Assembly: GCA_017448965.1 (NCBI GenBank) | Contig: JAFSKK010000034.1 | Location: forward strand, 1 to 59,569 | Reading direction: 5' to 3' | DNA length: 59,569 nucleotides | Source of the DNA: Bacteroidaceae bacterium | GTDB lineage: Bacteria > Bacteroidota > Bacteroidia > Bacteroidales > Bacteroidaceae | In this document: piece by piece, positions 51,356 to 59,569 of the stretch | Layout: each line of letters opens with the position of its first letter | Numbering within the stretch: position 1 is the stretch's first letter | Notes under the pieces: model-generated | Told to the model about the DNA's origin: nothing | The model's input: the letters and a program-made list of their open reading frames with translations, nothing else | The model's database searches: none | Program-made: the position numbers and the translations under genes

Positions 51356-52693
51356 ATGAAGACAATCATACGAAATGCAATCATCGTAAACGAAGGACGA
51401 CAGTTCATCGGTTCTGTAGTGATAGAGGACGAAATGATTCAGCAAGTGCTGGAGGGTGACGACTCTTCACAACACTATGACATAGAGATTGACGCGACGG
51501 GACTATACCTGTTCCCCGGCGTGATAGATGATCATGTGCATTTTCGTGAGCCAGGCTTAACCCACAAGGCAGACATTGCCAGCGAAAGCCGCACTGCTGC
51601 TGCAGGAGGAGTGACATCCTACATGGAGATGCCTAACACTAATCCTCCCACCACTACCCTCGACCTGCTGGAAGAAAAGTTCCATTTGGCAGCCGCACAC
51701 AGCCGTGTGAACTATTCCTTCTATTTCGGAGCCACCAACGACAATGCAGACACGCTGCAACGCCTTGATCCACACCGTATCCCGGGTATCAAAGTCTTCA
51801 TGGGCAGCAGTACAGGCAACATGTTGGTGGATCGCGAAGAGGCATTGCGCCGCATCTTCGCCACATCGCCGCTATTGCTCATGGCGCATTGTGAAGACAC
51901 CAACATCATCAACGCCAACATCAGAGCATTCAAAAAGAGATATAAAGGACAGAATGACTTCCCAGTTCGCTACCATTCCCGCATACGGAGCGTGGAAGCC
52001 TGCTACGAGTCATCCGCATTTGCCGTTCAACTGGCCAAAGAGACGGGAGCGCGACTTCATATCGCCCACGTGTCAACAGCTAAAGAGTTGGAGTTATTCG
52101 AGCAGAAGCCTATCGAAGAAAAGAAAATCACGGCAGAAGCTGTCATCGCTCACCTGATGTTCACCACCGAAGATTATGACACCCTGGGCACACATATCAA
52201 GTGTAACCCTGCGGTCAAAACCCCCGAAGACAGAGCGGCTCTCCGTGAAGCACTCACCAACGGGCTTATCGACGTGGTGGCTACCGACCACGCTCCGCAC
52301 CTGGAAAGCGAGAAGGTGGGTGGAGCACTGAAGGCAGCCTCAGGCATGCCCATGATTCAGTTCTCACTCGTTTCCATGTTGGAAATGAGCGATCAAGGCA
52401 TACTGCCTATTGAACGAATACCTGACCTCATGGCACACAACCCTGCCAAACTCTTCCATATAGAGAAACGCGGATTCATCCGTCCTGGCTACTACGCCGA
52501 CCTCACGCTGGTTGACCCCAATGGCAACTGGCAAGTGAAAGAAGGACGCTACTACACAAAGTGCGGTTGGACACCTATGGATGAGCGCACCTTCAAGTGG
52601 CGAGTGCGTCGAACCATCGTCAATGGTCTCACGGCTTACAGCGATGGTGTCGTGGTAGATGGAATCAGAGGCAAAGAACTGAGGTTCAATTAA
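51356..52693 (+). CDS. pyrC: Dihydroorotase
   Basis: 445 residues. It catalyses ring closure of N-carbamoyl-aspartate to dihydroorotate in pyrimidine synthesis. Amidohydrolase motifs: GVIDDHVHFREPGL (metal-binding HxH), IKVFMGSSTGNML (carboxylated Lys position), HIAHVSTA, and VATDHAPHLESEK. Length and motifs fit class I dihydroorotases. Co-transcribed with the mannosyltransferase and, after 25 bp, with the MetH-activation-domain gene. Confidence 0.96.
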   Translation: MKTIIRNAIIVNEGRQFIGSVVIEDEMIQQVLEGDDSSQHYDIEIDATGLYLFPGVIDDHVHFREPGLTHKADIASESRTAAAGGVTSYMEMPNTNPPTTTLDLLEEKFHLAAAHSRVNYSFYFGATNDNADTLQRLDPHRIPGIKVFMGSSTGNMLVDREEALRRIFATSPLLLMAHCEDTNIINANIRAFKKRYKGQNDFPVRYHSRIRSVEACYESSAFAVQLAKETGARLHIAHVSTAKELELFEQKPIEEKKITAEAVIAHLMFTTEDYDTLGTHIKCNPAVKTPEDRAALREALTNGLIDVVATDHAPHLESEKVGGALKAASGMPMIQFSLVSMLEMSDQGILPIERIPDLMAHNPAKLFHIEKRGFIRPGYYADLTLVDPNGNWQVKEGRYYTKCGWTPMDERTFKWRVRRTIVNGLTAYSDGVVVDGIRGKELRFN

Positions 52694-52718
52694 AACGGCT
52701 ATAACCAGCAGCAAGGCA

Positions 52719-53558
52719 TTGAGAAGGAACTACCGCATCAGCGACTTGAAAGCCTACATCAATTGGGTGTACTTCTTCCACGCATGGTCTCTACCACAGC
52801 AATCAGAAGAGGGGAAGCACCTGTATGACGAAGCACAAAACATGCTGAGGATGTTGCAGCCTTATCTGGTGGTGAAAACCGTGGTGGAAATACTGCCAGC
52901 ATGGAGTGAAGGAGATGACATTGTGGTACAACCCATGCAACCTTGCGAATGTGGACAAAGCCACCCGTGTGGCGACCCCATACGTCTGCCCATGCTGCGG
53001 CAACAGACACCCGACAAAAACGGCTACTGCCTCTGCTTGAGCGACTTTCTACGTCCGAAGCAGGCACTGAAACAAGATAAGATGGGCGTTTTCGCCACCT
53101 CCACCAGCATCGATGTGGCAAAGACGTTTCCCAATGATGACTACAACAAGATGCTCCTCCAAACGCTGGCCGACCGACTGGCTGAAGCTGGTGCAGAACG
53201 ATTGCACGAAGAAGTCAGGAAAACCATTTGGGGATATGCTCCTGATGAGCAACTGACCATCGAGGAACTGCACCGCGAAGCATTTCAGGGCATCCGTCCT
53301 GCCGTGGGTTACCCTTGCTTGCCCGACATCTCCATCAACTTCATCCTTGACAAGATTGTCGATTTTCAGAGCATCGGTGTCACCCTCACCACCTCGGCCA
53401 TGATGCAGCCTCACGCCTCCGTGAGCGGCCTCATGTTTAGCCTGCCCGAAGCACGATACTTCTCTGTGGGAAAGATAGACCAATCGCAAGCCAGCGATTA
53501 TGCCCACCGACGCCATACGACTGTCGAAGAACTCAAAAAATACGTACAATGCTGTTAA
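52719..53558 (+). CDS. Stand-alone MetH activation domain (B12-dependent methionine synthase reactivation)
   Basis: 279 residues if it starts at TTG 52719; no ATG is well placed and the frame is open back into pyrC. N-terminal WVYFFHAWSLP, the helical segment LADRLAEAGAERLHEEVRKTIWGYAPDE, then the SAM-binding core QGIRPAVGYPCLPD, IGVTLTTSAMMQPHASVSGL and PEARYFSVGKI. These are the hallmarks of the PF02965 domain, which in MetH carries SAM for reductive methylation of the cobalamin. MetH itself is not in this window, so this copy acts in trans or has another role. Confidence 0.88.
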   Translation: MRRNYRISDLKAYINWVYFFHAWSLPQQSEEGKHLYDEAQNMLRMLQPYLVVKTVVEILPAWSEGDDIVVQPMQPCECGQSHPCGDPIRLPMLRQQTPDKNGYCLCLSDFLRPKQALKQDKMGVFATSTSIDVAKTFPNDDYNKMLLQTLADRLAEAGAERLHEEVRKTIWGYAPDEQLTIEELHREAFQGIRPAVGYPCLPDISINFILDKIVDFQSIGVTLTTSAMMQPHASVSGLMFSLPEARYFSVGKIDQSQASDYAHRRHTTVEELKKYVQCC

Positions 53559-54775
53559 GAATCCTCATACTCATCATCCTGTTGCTGACGTTGCCCGACG
53601 TGTACATTCACTTCATGTACACACGTCATTGGACAAAGCAGCCGTGGTTGCGTGCGCTTTGGTTCCTCCCATCTATCACCCTCGCCATTGCCGACATCAT
53701 CATCATGAGCAGCAATGACATGAAACCAGAACACCAACCATGGGTGAGCATCTTTATGTTTGCCTTTTTGGCCATCTGCGCACCCAAGGCTTTATTTATG
53801 GTGTTCGATGCTCTGGGACACGGCATCAACTGGATTGTCACCAATGGAGCCAAGAATCAGGAGGAATACGACTGTATCTTCGTGCGCATCTTCCGCATCA
53901 TCGGCATGTCTCTTGCTCTCTTCGCAATCGTGCTCCTTTGCTTTGGATATTTCGAGGGACGTCACCACTATGTCGTGCATCGTCAGACCTTCTACTTTCC
54001 CGACCTGCCCAAGCAGTTTGAGGGCTACAGAATTGTCCAGTTCTCCGACCTACACATTGGAACCTTGCGAGACGGCAACGAGAAAGATGCACGTACTATC
54101 GTGAATCTCATCAACGACCAACGAGCAGATGCCATCCTCTTCACAGGCGACCTCGTCAACCATCAAAGTGCGGAACTGGATGGATTTCGCCGTGACCTGA
54201 ACAAACTGCACGCGCCAGATGGTGTCTATGCCGTGATGGGCAACCACGACTATAGCATCTACCTCAAATATGCCGATGAGGCAGACCGCACGGCTGACGT
54301 GAAAGAACTGCAACGACGCATTCAAAGTTATGGATGGACACTACTGCTCAACGACCACCGCATCATCCGCCGTGGCAATGACTCGCTCATCATTGCTGGT
54401 GTTGAGAATGACGGACGTCCTCCCTTCCCTGCTCTTGGCGATTTGCCCAAGACCATGAAGGGATTGAAGCGCAACTGCTTCACCGTGCTCATGAGCCACG
54501 ACCCCACTCATTGGCGACGCAACATCCTTCCCCAGACAAATATCCAACTCACCCTGTCGGGTCACACCCATGCAGGTCAACTCAAGGTGTTTGGCTGGTC
54601 GCCCGTTAAGCATGTCTATCGTGAATGGTCGGGAGCCTACACCGAAGGAAACCAGATACTCAATGTAAGCGATGGCGTCGGAGCCGTCATGTTCCCCTTC
54701 CGTTTCGGTGCATGGCCCGAAATCAATGTCATCACGTTGCGGCGAGGCACCCCAAAAACTCTTCAGAACCCATAA
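53549..54775 (+). CDS. Membrane-anchored metallophosphoesterase
   Basis: 408 residues. Four N-terminal membrane helices (about 1-145), then a calcineurin-like phosphoesterase domain with VQFSDLHIGTL, LFTGDLVNH, VMGNHDYS, VLMSHDPTHW and LSGHTHAGQLKVFG, the complete five-block dinuclear metal motif. YkuE/UDP-diacylglucosamine-hydrolase-like enzymes have this fold; the exact substrate is open. Overlaps the preceding gene by 10 bp. Confidence 0.92.
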   Translation: MLLRILILIILLLTLPDVYIHFMYTRHWTKQPWLRALWFLPSITLAIADIIIMSSNDMKPEHQPWVSIFMFAFLAICAPKALFMVFDALGHGINWIVTNGAKNQEEYDCIFVRIFRIIGMSLALFAIVLLCFGYFEGRHHYVVHRQTFYFPDLPKQFEGYRIVQFSDLHIGTLRDGNEKDARTIVNLINDQRADAILFTGDLVNHQSAELDGFRRDLNKLHAPDGVYAVMGNHDYSIYLKYADEADRTADVKELQRRIQSYGWTLLLNDHRIIRRGNDSLIIAGVENDGRPPFPALGDLPKTMKGLKRNCFTVLMSHDPTHWRRNILPQTNIQLTLSGHTHAGQLKVFGWSPVKHVYREWSGAYTEGNQILNVSDGVGAVMFPFRFGAWPEINVITLRRGTPKTLQNP

Positions 54776-54827
54776 GTCTGACAAGACACTTTTCACAAGT
54801 CTCATCAGGCTCTAAAAACAAGACATA

Positions 54828-55565
54828 ATGATTATTCTAAAGATTCTTTACAAGATTTACTCATTTACCATTGCGCTGCCCCTCTTTGTGATTCTCACCA
54901 TCTTCGTGGCCAGCAGCGTCATCATTGCCGGATTCCTCGGCGACACCAACGTGGTGGCCTACTACCTGCCCAAGTTTTGGTCGAAAGCAGCCTTCTGGCT
55001 CTTCCTGCTCCCCGTGAAGGTGGAAGGCCGAGAGAACATCAAGAAAGAAGAGAGTTATGTCTTTCTGGCCAACCATCAGGGCTACTTCGACATCTTCCTC
55101 GTCTATGGCTATCTTGGCCACAACTTCAAATGGATGATGAAGGAATATCTCCGCAAGATTCCCTTTGTCGGCTATGCTTGTGCCAAATCCAAGCAAATCT
55201 ATCTGGCCGATGGCATCTCTGGCATCTCAAAAGCCGTACAGCAGTCGCGCGAGACCCTTCAAGGCGGCATGTCGATGGTCATTTTTCCCGAAGGAACACG
55301 AACAAAAACGGGCATGATGTCACCCTTCAAACGTGGTTCCTTCATGCTCGCCAATGAGATTGGACTCCCTATTGTTCCGCTCACCATCAATGGTTCCTTC
55401 GACGTGTTCAGCCGCAATGCCAAGTCTGTCAGTCAAGGCAGCGTCAAACTGACCATCCACAAACCCATCACTGCCGAAGAGCGACAGGGAAAAGCCTCGA
55501 AGGTCATCATGCAGAATGTCTACGACATCATCAACGGAGGGTTGGAAGACAAATACCGCTCTTGA
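54828..55565 (+). CDS. plsC: 1-acyl-sn-glycerol-3-phosphate acyltransferase
   Basis: 245 residues. One or two N-terminal membrane helices (about 5-30, 45-62). Acyltransferase blocks: FLANHQGYFDIF (an NHxxxxD motif), YACAKSKQIYLA, and VIFPEGTRTKTGMM (block III). It makes phosphatidic acid from lysophosphatidic acid at the inner membrane. It begins 52 bp after the phosphoesterase gene; a -7 box is not obvious, so it may be the last gene of the pyrC operon. Confidence 0.93.
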   Translation: MIILKILYKIYSFTIALPLFVILTIFVASSVIIAGFLGDTNVVAYYLPKFWSKAAFWLFLLPVKVEGRENIKKEESYVFLANHQGYFDIFLVYGYLGHNFKWMMKEYLRKIPFVGYACAKSKQIYLADGISGISKAVQQSRETLQGGMSMVIFPEGTRTKTGMMSPFKRGSFMLANEIGLPIVPLTINGSFDVFSRNAKSVSQGSVKLTIHKPITAEERQGKASKVIMQNVYDIINGGLEDKYRS

Positions 55566-55566
55566 C

Positions 55567-56250
55567 CTATTTCAAGAAATACTCCGTCCACACTTTCAGC
55601 ATGGAACTCCTGTTCGACGAAATGATTTCTTCCGAACGGGTGAAGACACGATACTCCTTCTTGCGCTTCGGATCGATATGCGACAAGATGTTTTTCAGCG
55701 TGGCAGGGAATATCTCTCCACGCACCTGGAAATAATACGAAGTCTGCAGGGGCAACGGCTCTTCCTCCATGATTTTTCCACCTTCAGAGTCAGCCAGTGC
55801 TGACAGCATGGTGGAGCCTTGCAACACGTTCTGCGTCTTGTTCAGATAATCCAAATACTTCTGATCCAGCGCCTGCTGATTGAGTGTCCTCACCTCTATC
55901 ACTCGAGCCACCTTACCGCCGATGCTGTCTTCCCGAACAATCAGTCCGAACTGATGTTCGCTGCCCACAGGCATATAGGTGTCACCATTAGGGAACTCCA
56001 CACGAATGATAGAGCCAGGAATCGCCTCCATCAGCGTGTCATTCTGACTATACCAGAGCGTTTGCTTGCCCACATGGATATTGCAAGGCACAACGGTCTT
56101 GGAATGGGTGAACACACCTGTATATACCGTGGCAGTACGGAACTGTCTGTTGATGAATGGCCACACACCGATGGGTTCCCATTCCTTGTTTTCTTGAGCC
56201 ATGACTGGCAACGAAAGCAGCATGGCCAATAGGATTACTAAGTGTTTCAT
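55567..56250 (-). CDS. Exported protein of unknown function
   Basis: 227 residues. Signal peptide MKHLVILLAMLLSLPVMAQ, then a beta-rich mature part (RTATVYTGVFTHSKTVVPCNIHVGKQTLWYSQNDTLMEAIPG) with one Cys and a C-terminal helical or strand mix (KKEYRVFTRSEEIISSNRSSMLKVWTEYFLK). I do not recognise a family. It lies 54 bp downstream of the coiled-coil lipoprotein gene on the same strand. Confidence 0.75.
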   Translation of the reverse strand: MKHLVILLAMLLSLPVMAQENKEWEPIGVWPFINRQFRTATVYTGVFTHSKTVVPCNIHVGKQTLWYSQNDTLMEAIPGSIIRVEFPNGDTYMPVGSEHQFGLIVREDSIGGKVARVIEVRTLNQQALDQKYLDYLNKTQNVLQGSTMLSALADSEGGKIMEEEPLPLQTSYYFQVRGEIFPATLKNILSHIDPKRKKEYRVFTRSEEIISSNRSSMLKVWTEYFLK

Positions 56251-56304
56251 TGTCGTGTCTGTTTTATATGATAATGGTATGTATGAATGGTGGTGGCAAA
56301 GAAG

Positions 56305-57153
56305 TTACTTCACTCTCACCACCAGATACTTGCTAATACTCCAGAACTTGGAAGGATCAGTGATGCGCAACGTATATTCGCCCTTGCTATCCTTGAGCAG
56401 TGTGTAAGTGCCTGCAGGATGGGTGGTGAGGATTTGCGCGGACTTCGACTCCAAAGGAATGACACTGACCTTGCGGATATCTATCTGCGTGAAGTAATTC
56501 TTGTTGTAGTCGCCCTCCAACACATCTCCCTTCTTGAGGATGCCCTGCTCCTTCAGTTCCTTGTTGGTGCCGAAAGCATACCACGCTGTGTTGAGTTGTG
56601 CGTCCTGATTGCGGGCAATCTCTTCCGTCTGCTGCTTCTCCTGCTTCACCTGCGTGTTCTCGTCAGTCAGAGCCGTCACCGTACCAGAAAGTTCTGCTAT
56701 CTGCACATCTTTCTGTGCCAATTGTGCACGCAGACGCTCCACCTCGGCATTCTTCTCATTCAGTTGCTGTGTCAATGCATTGATGGCCTCACGCAGTTTC
56801 GATGAGTTGATGGTGCTCGACTTCAACTTGCTCTGCAGTTCCTCCAGTTTCTGTCTGTTCGATTCAAGTGTCTCCTGAATGAACTGCATATTTTCACGGA
56901 TATTCTCAGCCGTAGCAACCGTTTCAACCCCGTTGCTCATCGTGTTCACACGTCCTTCAGCAGCATTGATGAGGTCAAAACCCTGCTGAATCTCATTGAA
57001 CGTGCCCATCAAGTCATTGATTTCGTTATCTTTCTGGTCAATGATATTGCGCAAAGAATCTACTTCGCGGTCATTCTTTGTATCATCTTGGAAACCTCCA
57101 AAGCAACTGGCAAGCATCGTTGCCACCGCTGCCATCAATAAAATCTTTTTCAT
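56305..57153 (-). CDS. Lipoprotein with long coiled coil and C-terminal beta domain
   Basis: 282 residues from ATG 57153 (a longer frame begins 15 bp upstream but precedes the signal peptide). Lipoprotein signal MKKILLMAAVATMLASC (Cys17). A heptad-rich coiled coil spans about 25-175 (IDQKDNEINDLMGTF, LQQLNEKNAEVERLRAQLAQKD-like repeats). A C-terminal domain follows with WYAFGTNKELKEQGILKKGD and IRKVSVIPLESKSAQI, ending LVVRVK. The architecture resembles the membrane coiled-coil protein at 9931-10854. An envelope structural or sensory role is a guess. Confidence 0.8.
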   Translation of the reverse strand: MKKILLMAAVATMLASCFGGFQDDTKNDREVDSLRNIIDQKDNEINDLMGTFNEIQQGFDLINAAEGRVNTMSNGVETVATAENIRENMQFIQETLESNRQKLEELQSKLKSSTINSSKLREAINALTQQLNEKNAEVERLRAQLAQKDVQIAELSGTVTALTDENTQVKQEKQQTEEIARNQDAQLNTAWYAFGTNKELKEQGILKKGDVLEGDYNKNYFTQIDIRKVSVIPLESKSAQILTTHPAGTYTLLKDSKGEYTLRITDPSKFWSISKYLVVRVK

Positions 57154-57160
57154 ATCGTCA

Positions 57161-57192
57161 TTTATCAATTATGAATTATCAATTATTTATAC
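57161..57192. repeat. AT-rich TTATCAATTATGAATTATCAATT-type unit pair between two minus-strand genes
   Basis: TTATCAATTA occurs twice about 13 bp apart in the gap between the lipoprotein start (57153) and the rsmI stop (57183). It resembles the AATTATC-type units at 36246-36344, but with no long inverted arm. Confidence 0.5.
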
Positions 57193-57944
57193 TTATTCTT
57201 CTTTTTCCCCGTTCCCATCAGCATCTGCATCGGGTCAAGGGGTTTGTCTTCCTTTCCCTCCTGTTCTTCGGCATCGCCTTTTCCTGCAAGGATGATAACG
57301 ATTTCACCCAGAGGTTCCGTCTGTTCAAAGTGACTCACCACCTCCTTCAACGTGCCCCTTACATGTTCCTCGTGCAGTTTCGAGATTTCTCTCGCCACAC
57401 TCACCTGTCGCGCCTCGCCAAACACCTCAGCCAATTGCTGCAAAGTCTTCAGTAAGCGTCGAGGTGATTCGTAGAACACTATGCTACGTGTCTCGTCCTT
57501 CAAAGCCTCTAAACGCGACTGCCGTCCTTTCTTCTGAGGCAGAAACCCCTCGAAACAGAACTTGTCGCAAGGAAGACCGCTGCTCACCAGTGCTGGCACA
57601 AATGCTGTCGCGCCTGGCAAAGTCTGCACCTCCACACCACGCTTCACACACTCCCTCACCAACAGGAACCCTGGGTCGCTGATGCCAGGTGTACCCGCAT
57701 CGCTGATGAGCGCCACCGTCAACCCACCTTCAATCCGCCTCACCACTTGCTGCACCGTCTCATGTTCATTAAACTTATGGTGCGACATCAACTCGCCCCG
57801 AATGTCGTAGTGCTGCAACAACACGCTCGACGTGCGAGTGTCCTCAGCCAATATCAAATCAGCCTCTTTCAACACCCGCACAGCCCTGAAGGTCATATCT
57901 TCCATATTCCCAACAGGAGTTGGCACAACATAGAGTCTTCCCAT
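57183..57944 (-). CDS. rsmI: 16S rRNA (cytidine1402-2'-O)-methyltransferase
   Basis: 253 residues from ATG 57944; the frame extends 63 bp further but through the promoter box. RsmI methylates the ribose of C1402 in the ribosomal P site using SAM. Tetrapyrrole-methylase fold motifs: LYVVPTPVGNMEDMTFRAV, ILAEDTRTSSVLLQHY, VALISDAGTPGISDPGF, LPGATAFVPALVSSGLPCD, FLPQKKGRQSRLE and FYESPRRLLKTL. It diverges from the AI-2E/PerM gene. Confidence 0.95.
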   Translation of the reverse strand: MGRLYVVPTPVGNMEDMTFRAVRVLKEADLILAEDTRTSSVLLQHYDIRGELMSHHKFNEHETVQQVVRRIEGGLTVALISDAGTPGISDPGFLLVRECVKRGVEVQTLPGATAFVPALVSSGLPCDKFCFEGFLPQKKGRQSRLEALKDETRSIVFYESPRRLLKTLQQLAEVFGEARQVSVAREISKLHEEHVRGTLKEVVSHFEQTEPLGEIVIILAGKGDAEEQEGKEDKPLDPMQMLMGTGKKKNKYK

Positions 57945-57956
57945 TGTTTGAGGTTG

Positions 57957-57964
57957 CAAAAATA
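57957..57964 (-). promoter_or_regulatory. -7 promoter box for rsmI
   Basis: TATTTTTG followed by C on the minus strand, 12 bp before the rsmI ATG. Confidence 0.6.
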
Positions 57965-58085
57965 GGAAGAAAAACACATCCATACAGCATTTTTGCCTCA
58001 AAAACAACTTTTTTTCACATGCACAGCATCGAAAACAACATTTTTTTACGTATCTTCGTCTTCAAATTGCAACAAACACCTCATT

Positions 58086-59195
58086 ATGATCACAAAAAAA
58101 TTCACCTTCGACCGCGTGGTGCGCATCCTCATCAGCATCATCGTGCTGGTAGCCGCATATTACCTCATCAAGCGTCTCAGCAATGTGCTCATTCCCTTTC
58201 TGGTGGCATGGCTCATCGCCTACCTCCTCTACCCTATCGTCACCTTCATCCAATATCGCTGCCGTATCAAGTCGCGTGTGCTCAGCATCCTCATCACCCT
58301 CCTGCTCATCGTTGGCATTATCACAGGAGGCTGCTACCTCATCATTCCCCCCATTATTGCGGAGATGGGGCATCTGAAGCACATCGTGGTCGAATACGCC
58401 ACCACCGACTCCACCGTCACCACCGTCTCGTCCGAAGTGGAAAACTACATCAAGCACAACATCGACCTCAACGAAATCACCAGTGCCCTCACCGTGCAGG
58501 ACGTGTCGCAACTGCTCGAAGAAAAAGTGCCGCAACTCTTCTCCCTTCTCAGCAGCAGCGTCAGCGCCATCGTCGGCTTCATCGCCTCGCTCATCAGCAT
58601 CATCTATCTCTTCTTCATCCTCAACGACTACGAAGCCATGTCCGAAGGGCTTTTCCGTCTGGTGCCCAAAGCCCACAGAAACACTGTCAGAGCCGTGATG
58701 CTTGACCTGCAGAAAGGCATGAACGGTTACTTTCGTGGACAAACCATCATCGCCATGTGTGTAGGTGTGCTCTTCTGCATCGGATTCCTCATCATCGACC
58801 TCCCGCTCGCCATTCCCCTTGGCCTCTTCATCGGAGTGCTCAACCTCGTTCCCTACCTGCAAATCGTCGGCGTCGTGCCCACCATCCTGCTCGCCCTGCT
58901 CAAGGCCTACGACACAGGGCAGAGTTTTTGGGGCATCCTGTTCGCCGTCACCATTGTCTTCTGCGCCGTTCAGGCCATCCAAGACTGGGTGCTCACCCCA
59001 CGCATCATGCACAAAGTCACAGGACTCAATGCCGCCGTCATCCTCCTCTCCCTCTCCATCTGGGGCAGTTTGCTCGGCATCGTGGGACTCATCATCGCTC
59101 TTCCCCTCACCACCTTGATACTCTCCTACTATAAACGATACGTGTTGGAAGAGGCCTCTCTTGCCGAGAAACTGGACGAAAAACAACCCGAATAG
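58086..59195 (+). CDS. AI-2E family (PerM-type) transporter-like membrane protein
   Basis: 369 residues from ATG 58086; the longer frame from 57993 reads through the leader. About eight membrane helices in two groups: the first helices LISIIVLVAAYYLI and VLIPFLVAWLIAYLLYPIVTF, then a helical loop, then FSLLSSSVSAIVGFIASLISIIYLFFILNDYE. The second group includes MNGYFRGQTIIAMCVGVLFCIGFLII, LGLFIGVLNLVPYLQIVG and the conserved ILTPRIMHKVTGLNAAVIL. The family exports small molecules or is a permease of unknown substrate; AI-2 export is known only for TqsA. Confidence 0.88.
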   Translation: MITKKFTFDRVVRILISIIVLVAAYYLIKRLSNVLIPFLVAWLIAYLLYPIVTFIQYRCRIKSRVLSILITLLLIVGIITGGCYLIIPPIIAEMGHLKHIVVEYATTDSTVTTVSSEVENYIKHNIDLNEITSALTVQDVSQLLEEKVPQLFSLLSSSVSAIVGFIASLISIIYLFFILNDYEAMSEGLFRLVPKAHRNTVRAVMLDLQKGMNGYFRGQTIIAMCVGVLFCIGFLIIDLPLAIPLGLFIGVLNLVPYLQIVGVVPTILLALLKAYDTGQSFWGILFAVTIVFCAVQAIQDWVLTPRIMHKVTGLNAAVILLSLSIWGSLLGIVGLIIALPLTTLILSYYKRYVLEEASLAEKLDEKQPE

Positions 59196-59238
59196 AAAAA
59201 AACTCCTCAATTTATTTTGCCAGCACAAAAAAATGCGC

Positions 59239-59246
59239 TACCTTTG
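59239..59246 (+). promoter_or_regulatory. -7 promoter box for tRNA-Lys
   Basis: TACCTTTG followed by C, 42 bp before the first tRNA base. Confidence 0.7.
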
Positions 59247-59288
59247 CACCCGCTTACGGCAAAACACTGCCACAAGCTATATCAGGTA

Positions 59289-59364
59289 GATCCGCTAGCT
59301 CAGTCGGTAGAGCACAACACTTTTAATGTTGGGGTCTTGGGTTCGAGCCCCAAGCGGATCACCA
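59289..59364 (+). tRNA. tRNA-Lys (anticodon TTT), CCA encoded
   Basis: Cloverleaf: acceptor GATCCGC (59289-59295) with GCGGATC (59354-59360); D arm GCTCAGTCGGTAGAGC; anticodon stem CAACA/TGTTG with loop CTTTTAA, anticodon TTT at 59322-59324; T arm with GTTCGAGCC; discriminator A at 59361 and CCA at 59362-59364. Confidence 0.97.
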
Positions 59365-59400
59365 CGAAAAAAAGCCACTGACACCAGTGGCTTTTTTTCG
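59365..59400 (+). terminator. Intrinsic terminator of tRNA-Lys
   Basis: Perfect 16-bp stem (59365-59380 with 59385-59400), 4-nt loop, closing T run on the plus strand; starts at the base after the encoded CCA. Confidence 0.9.
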
Positions 59401-59504
59401 TTTATATATTCATCGAAATACACAATTACACAAATGCACACCATCACGAGCCGTTTTGCCTCAAACAAAGACTGTTTTAGCCATACGCCTCGTCACCCCC
59501 TTTT

Positions 59505-59569
59505 CCACAGCCTCTAAACCGACGTCCCCGACGTCGGCAAGTCGATGTCCCCGATGTCGGTCGAGCGAC
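59505..59569. repeat. Triple-palindrome array (third copy), cut by the window end
   Basis: TTCCACAGCCTCTAAA (the complement of the AGAGGCTGTGGAA border) at 59503-59518, then CCGACGTCCCCGACGTCGG (59519-59537), a variant TCGATGTCCCCGATGTCGG (59542-59560), and the start of a third unit (59565 on). Spacing is 23 bp. Orientation is opposite to the copies at 33236 and 48857. Confidence 0.85.

Noticed and set aside
58062-59228. 388-residue acidic minus-strand ORF opposite the AI-2E/PerM gene
   Set aside because: Asp/Glu/His-rich mirror of a membrane protein; no domain and it runs through the true gene's start.

Overview
The window looks like a chromosomal segment of a Bacteroidales bacterium, most likely Prevotellaceae (Prevotella or a close relative). 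The grounds are: Bacteroidetes-type promoters (a TAnnTTTG -7 box, present at least a dozen times and often followed by C), almost no Shine-Dalgarno sequences, a GH97 glycosidase, GLPGLI proteins, a DUF4974 anti-sigma factor, AAA_14/DUF4143 ATPase, and many lipoproteins with a Cys directly after the signal peptide. This is inferred from gene content, not from a database match.

Layout. 0.2-4.9 kb: rfbC and aroB diverge from a shared promoter region, followed by a nucleoside hydrolase and a LamG lipoprotein. 5.2-13.4 kb: an AAA ATPase, a GH97 glycosidase, a DHH (NrnA-type) phosphoesterase, a membrane coiled-coil protein, rpe, comEC and a small helicase-associated-domain protein that overlaps tail-to-tail with a sensor lacking its kinase. 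15.2-37.4 kb is the accessory core, all on the minus strand. In transcription order it has a TlpA-family group (four genes) and a small lipoprotein, then an ECF sigma factor, a compact DUF4974 anti-sigma factor and an STN-domain outer-membrane protein in translationally coupled order. After these come five tandem GLPGLI paralogues, two large plug/barrel outer-membrane proteins, and a fifth TlpA-like gene interrupted by an amber codon. 37.6-46.5 kb: a membrane-anchored HTH regulator with a glycosyltransferase, mtaB, a PrsW-family protease, a 48-residue ORF, mfd and a RelE/ParE toxin-antitoxin pair. 46.6-59.6 kb: a structured leader or RNA before a lipoprotein and an outer-membrane protein; an inositol-phosphate synthase gene with a premature ochre codon; then a housekeeping run (polyprenol-phosphate mannosyltransferase, pyrC, a stand-alone MetH activation domain, metallophosphoesterase, plsC), two envelope genes, rsmI, an AI-2E/PerM family protein and tRNA-Lys.

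How it may work together. The sigma/anti-sigma/STN-barrel trio resembles a FecIRA-type cell-surface signalling circuit. It lies directly upstream, on the same strand, of a separate promoter that drives five GLPGLI proteins and two barrels. Periplasmic thiol-disulfide proteins flank the locus on both sides. The function is unknown; an outer-membrane uptake, export or binding system with redox support is one reading (inference).

The second theme is unusual DNA structure. (i) Arrays of three 17-19 bp palindromes at 23-24 bp period occur at 33.2, 48.9 and 59.5 kb. Each borders the same AGAGGCTGTGGAA core, although the palindromes differ in sequence; related phased arrays of other sequence lie at 5.2, 8.6 and 30.7 kb. 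(ii) Palindromic elements are inserted in frame inside mfd (twice) and comEC. (iii) Long AT-rich inverted repeats built from 10-11 bp units sit between minus-strand genes. (iv) Two TlpA-type genes 21 kb apart share an operator/promoter layout with identical spacing.
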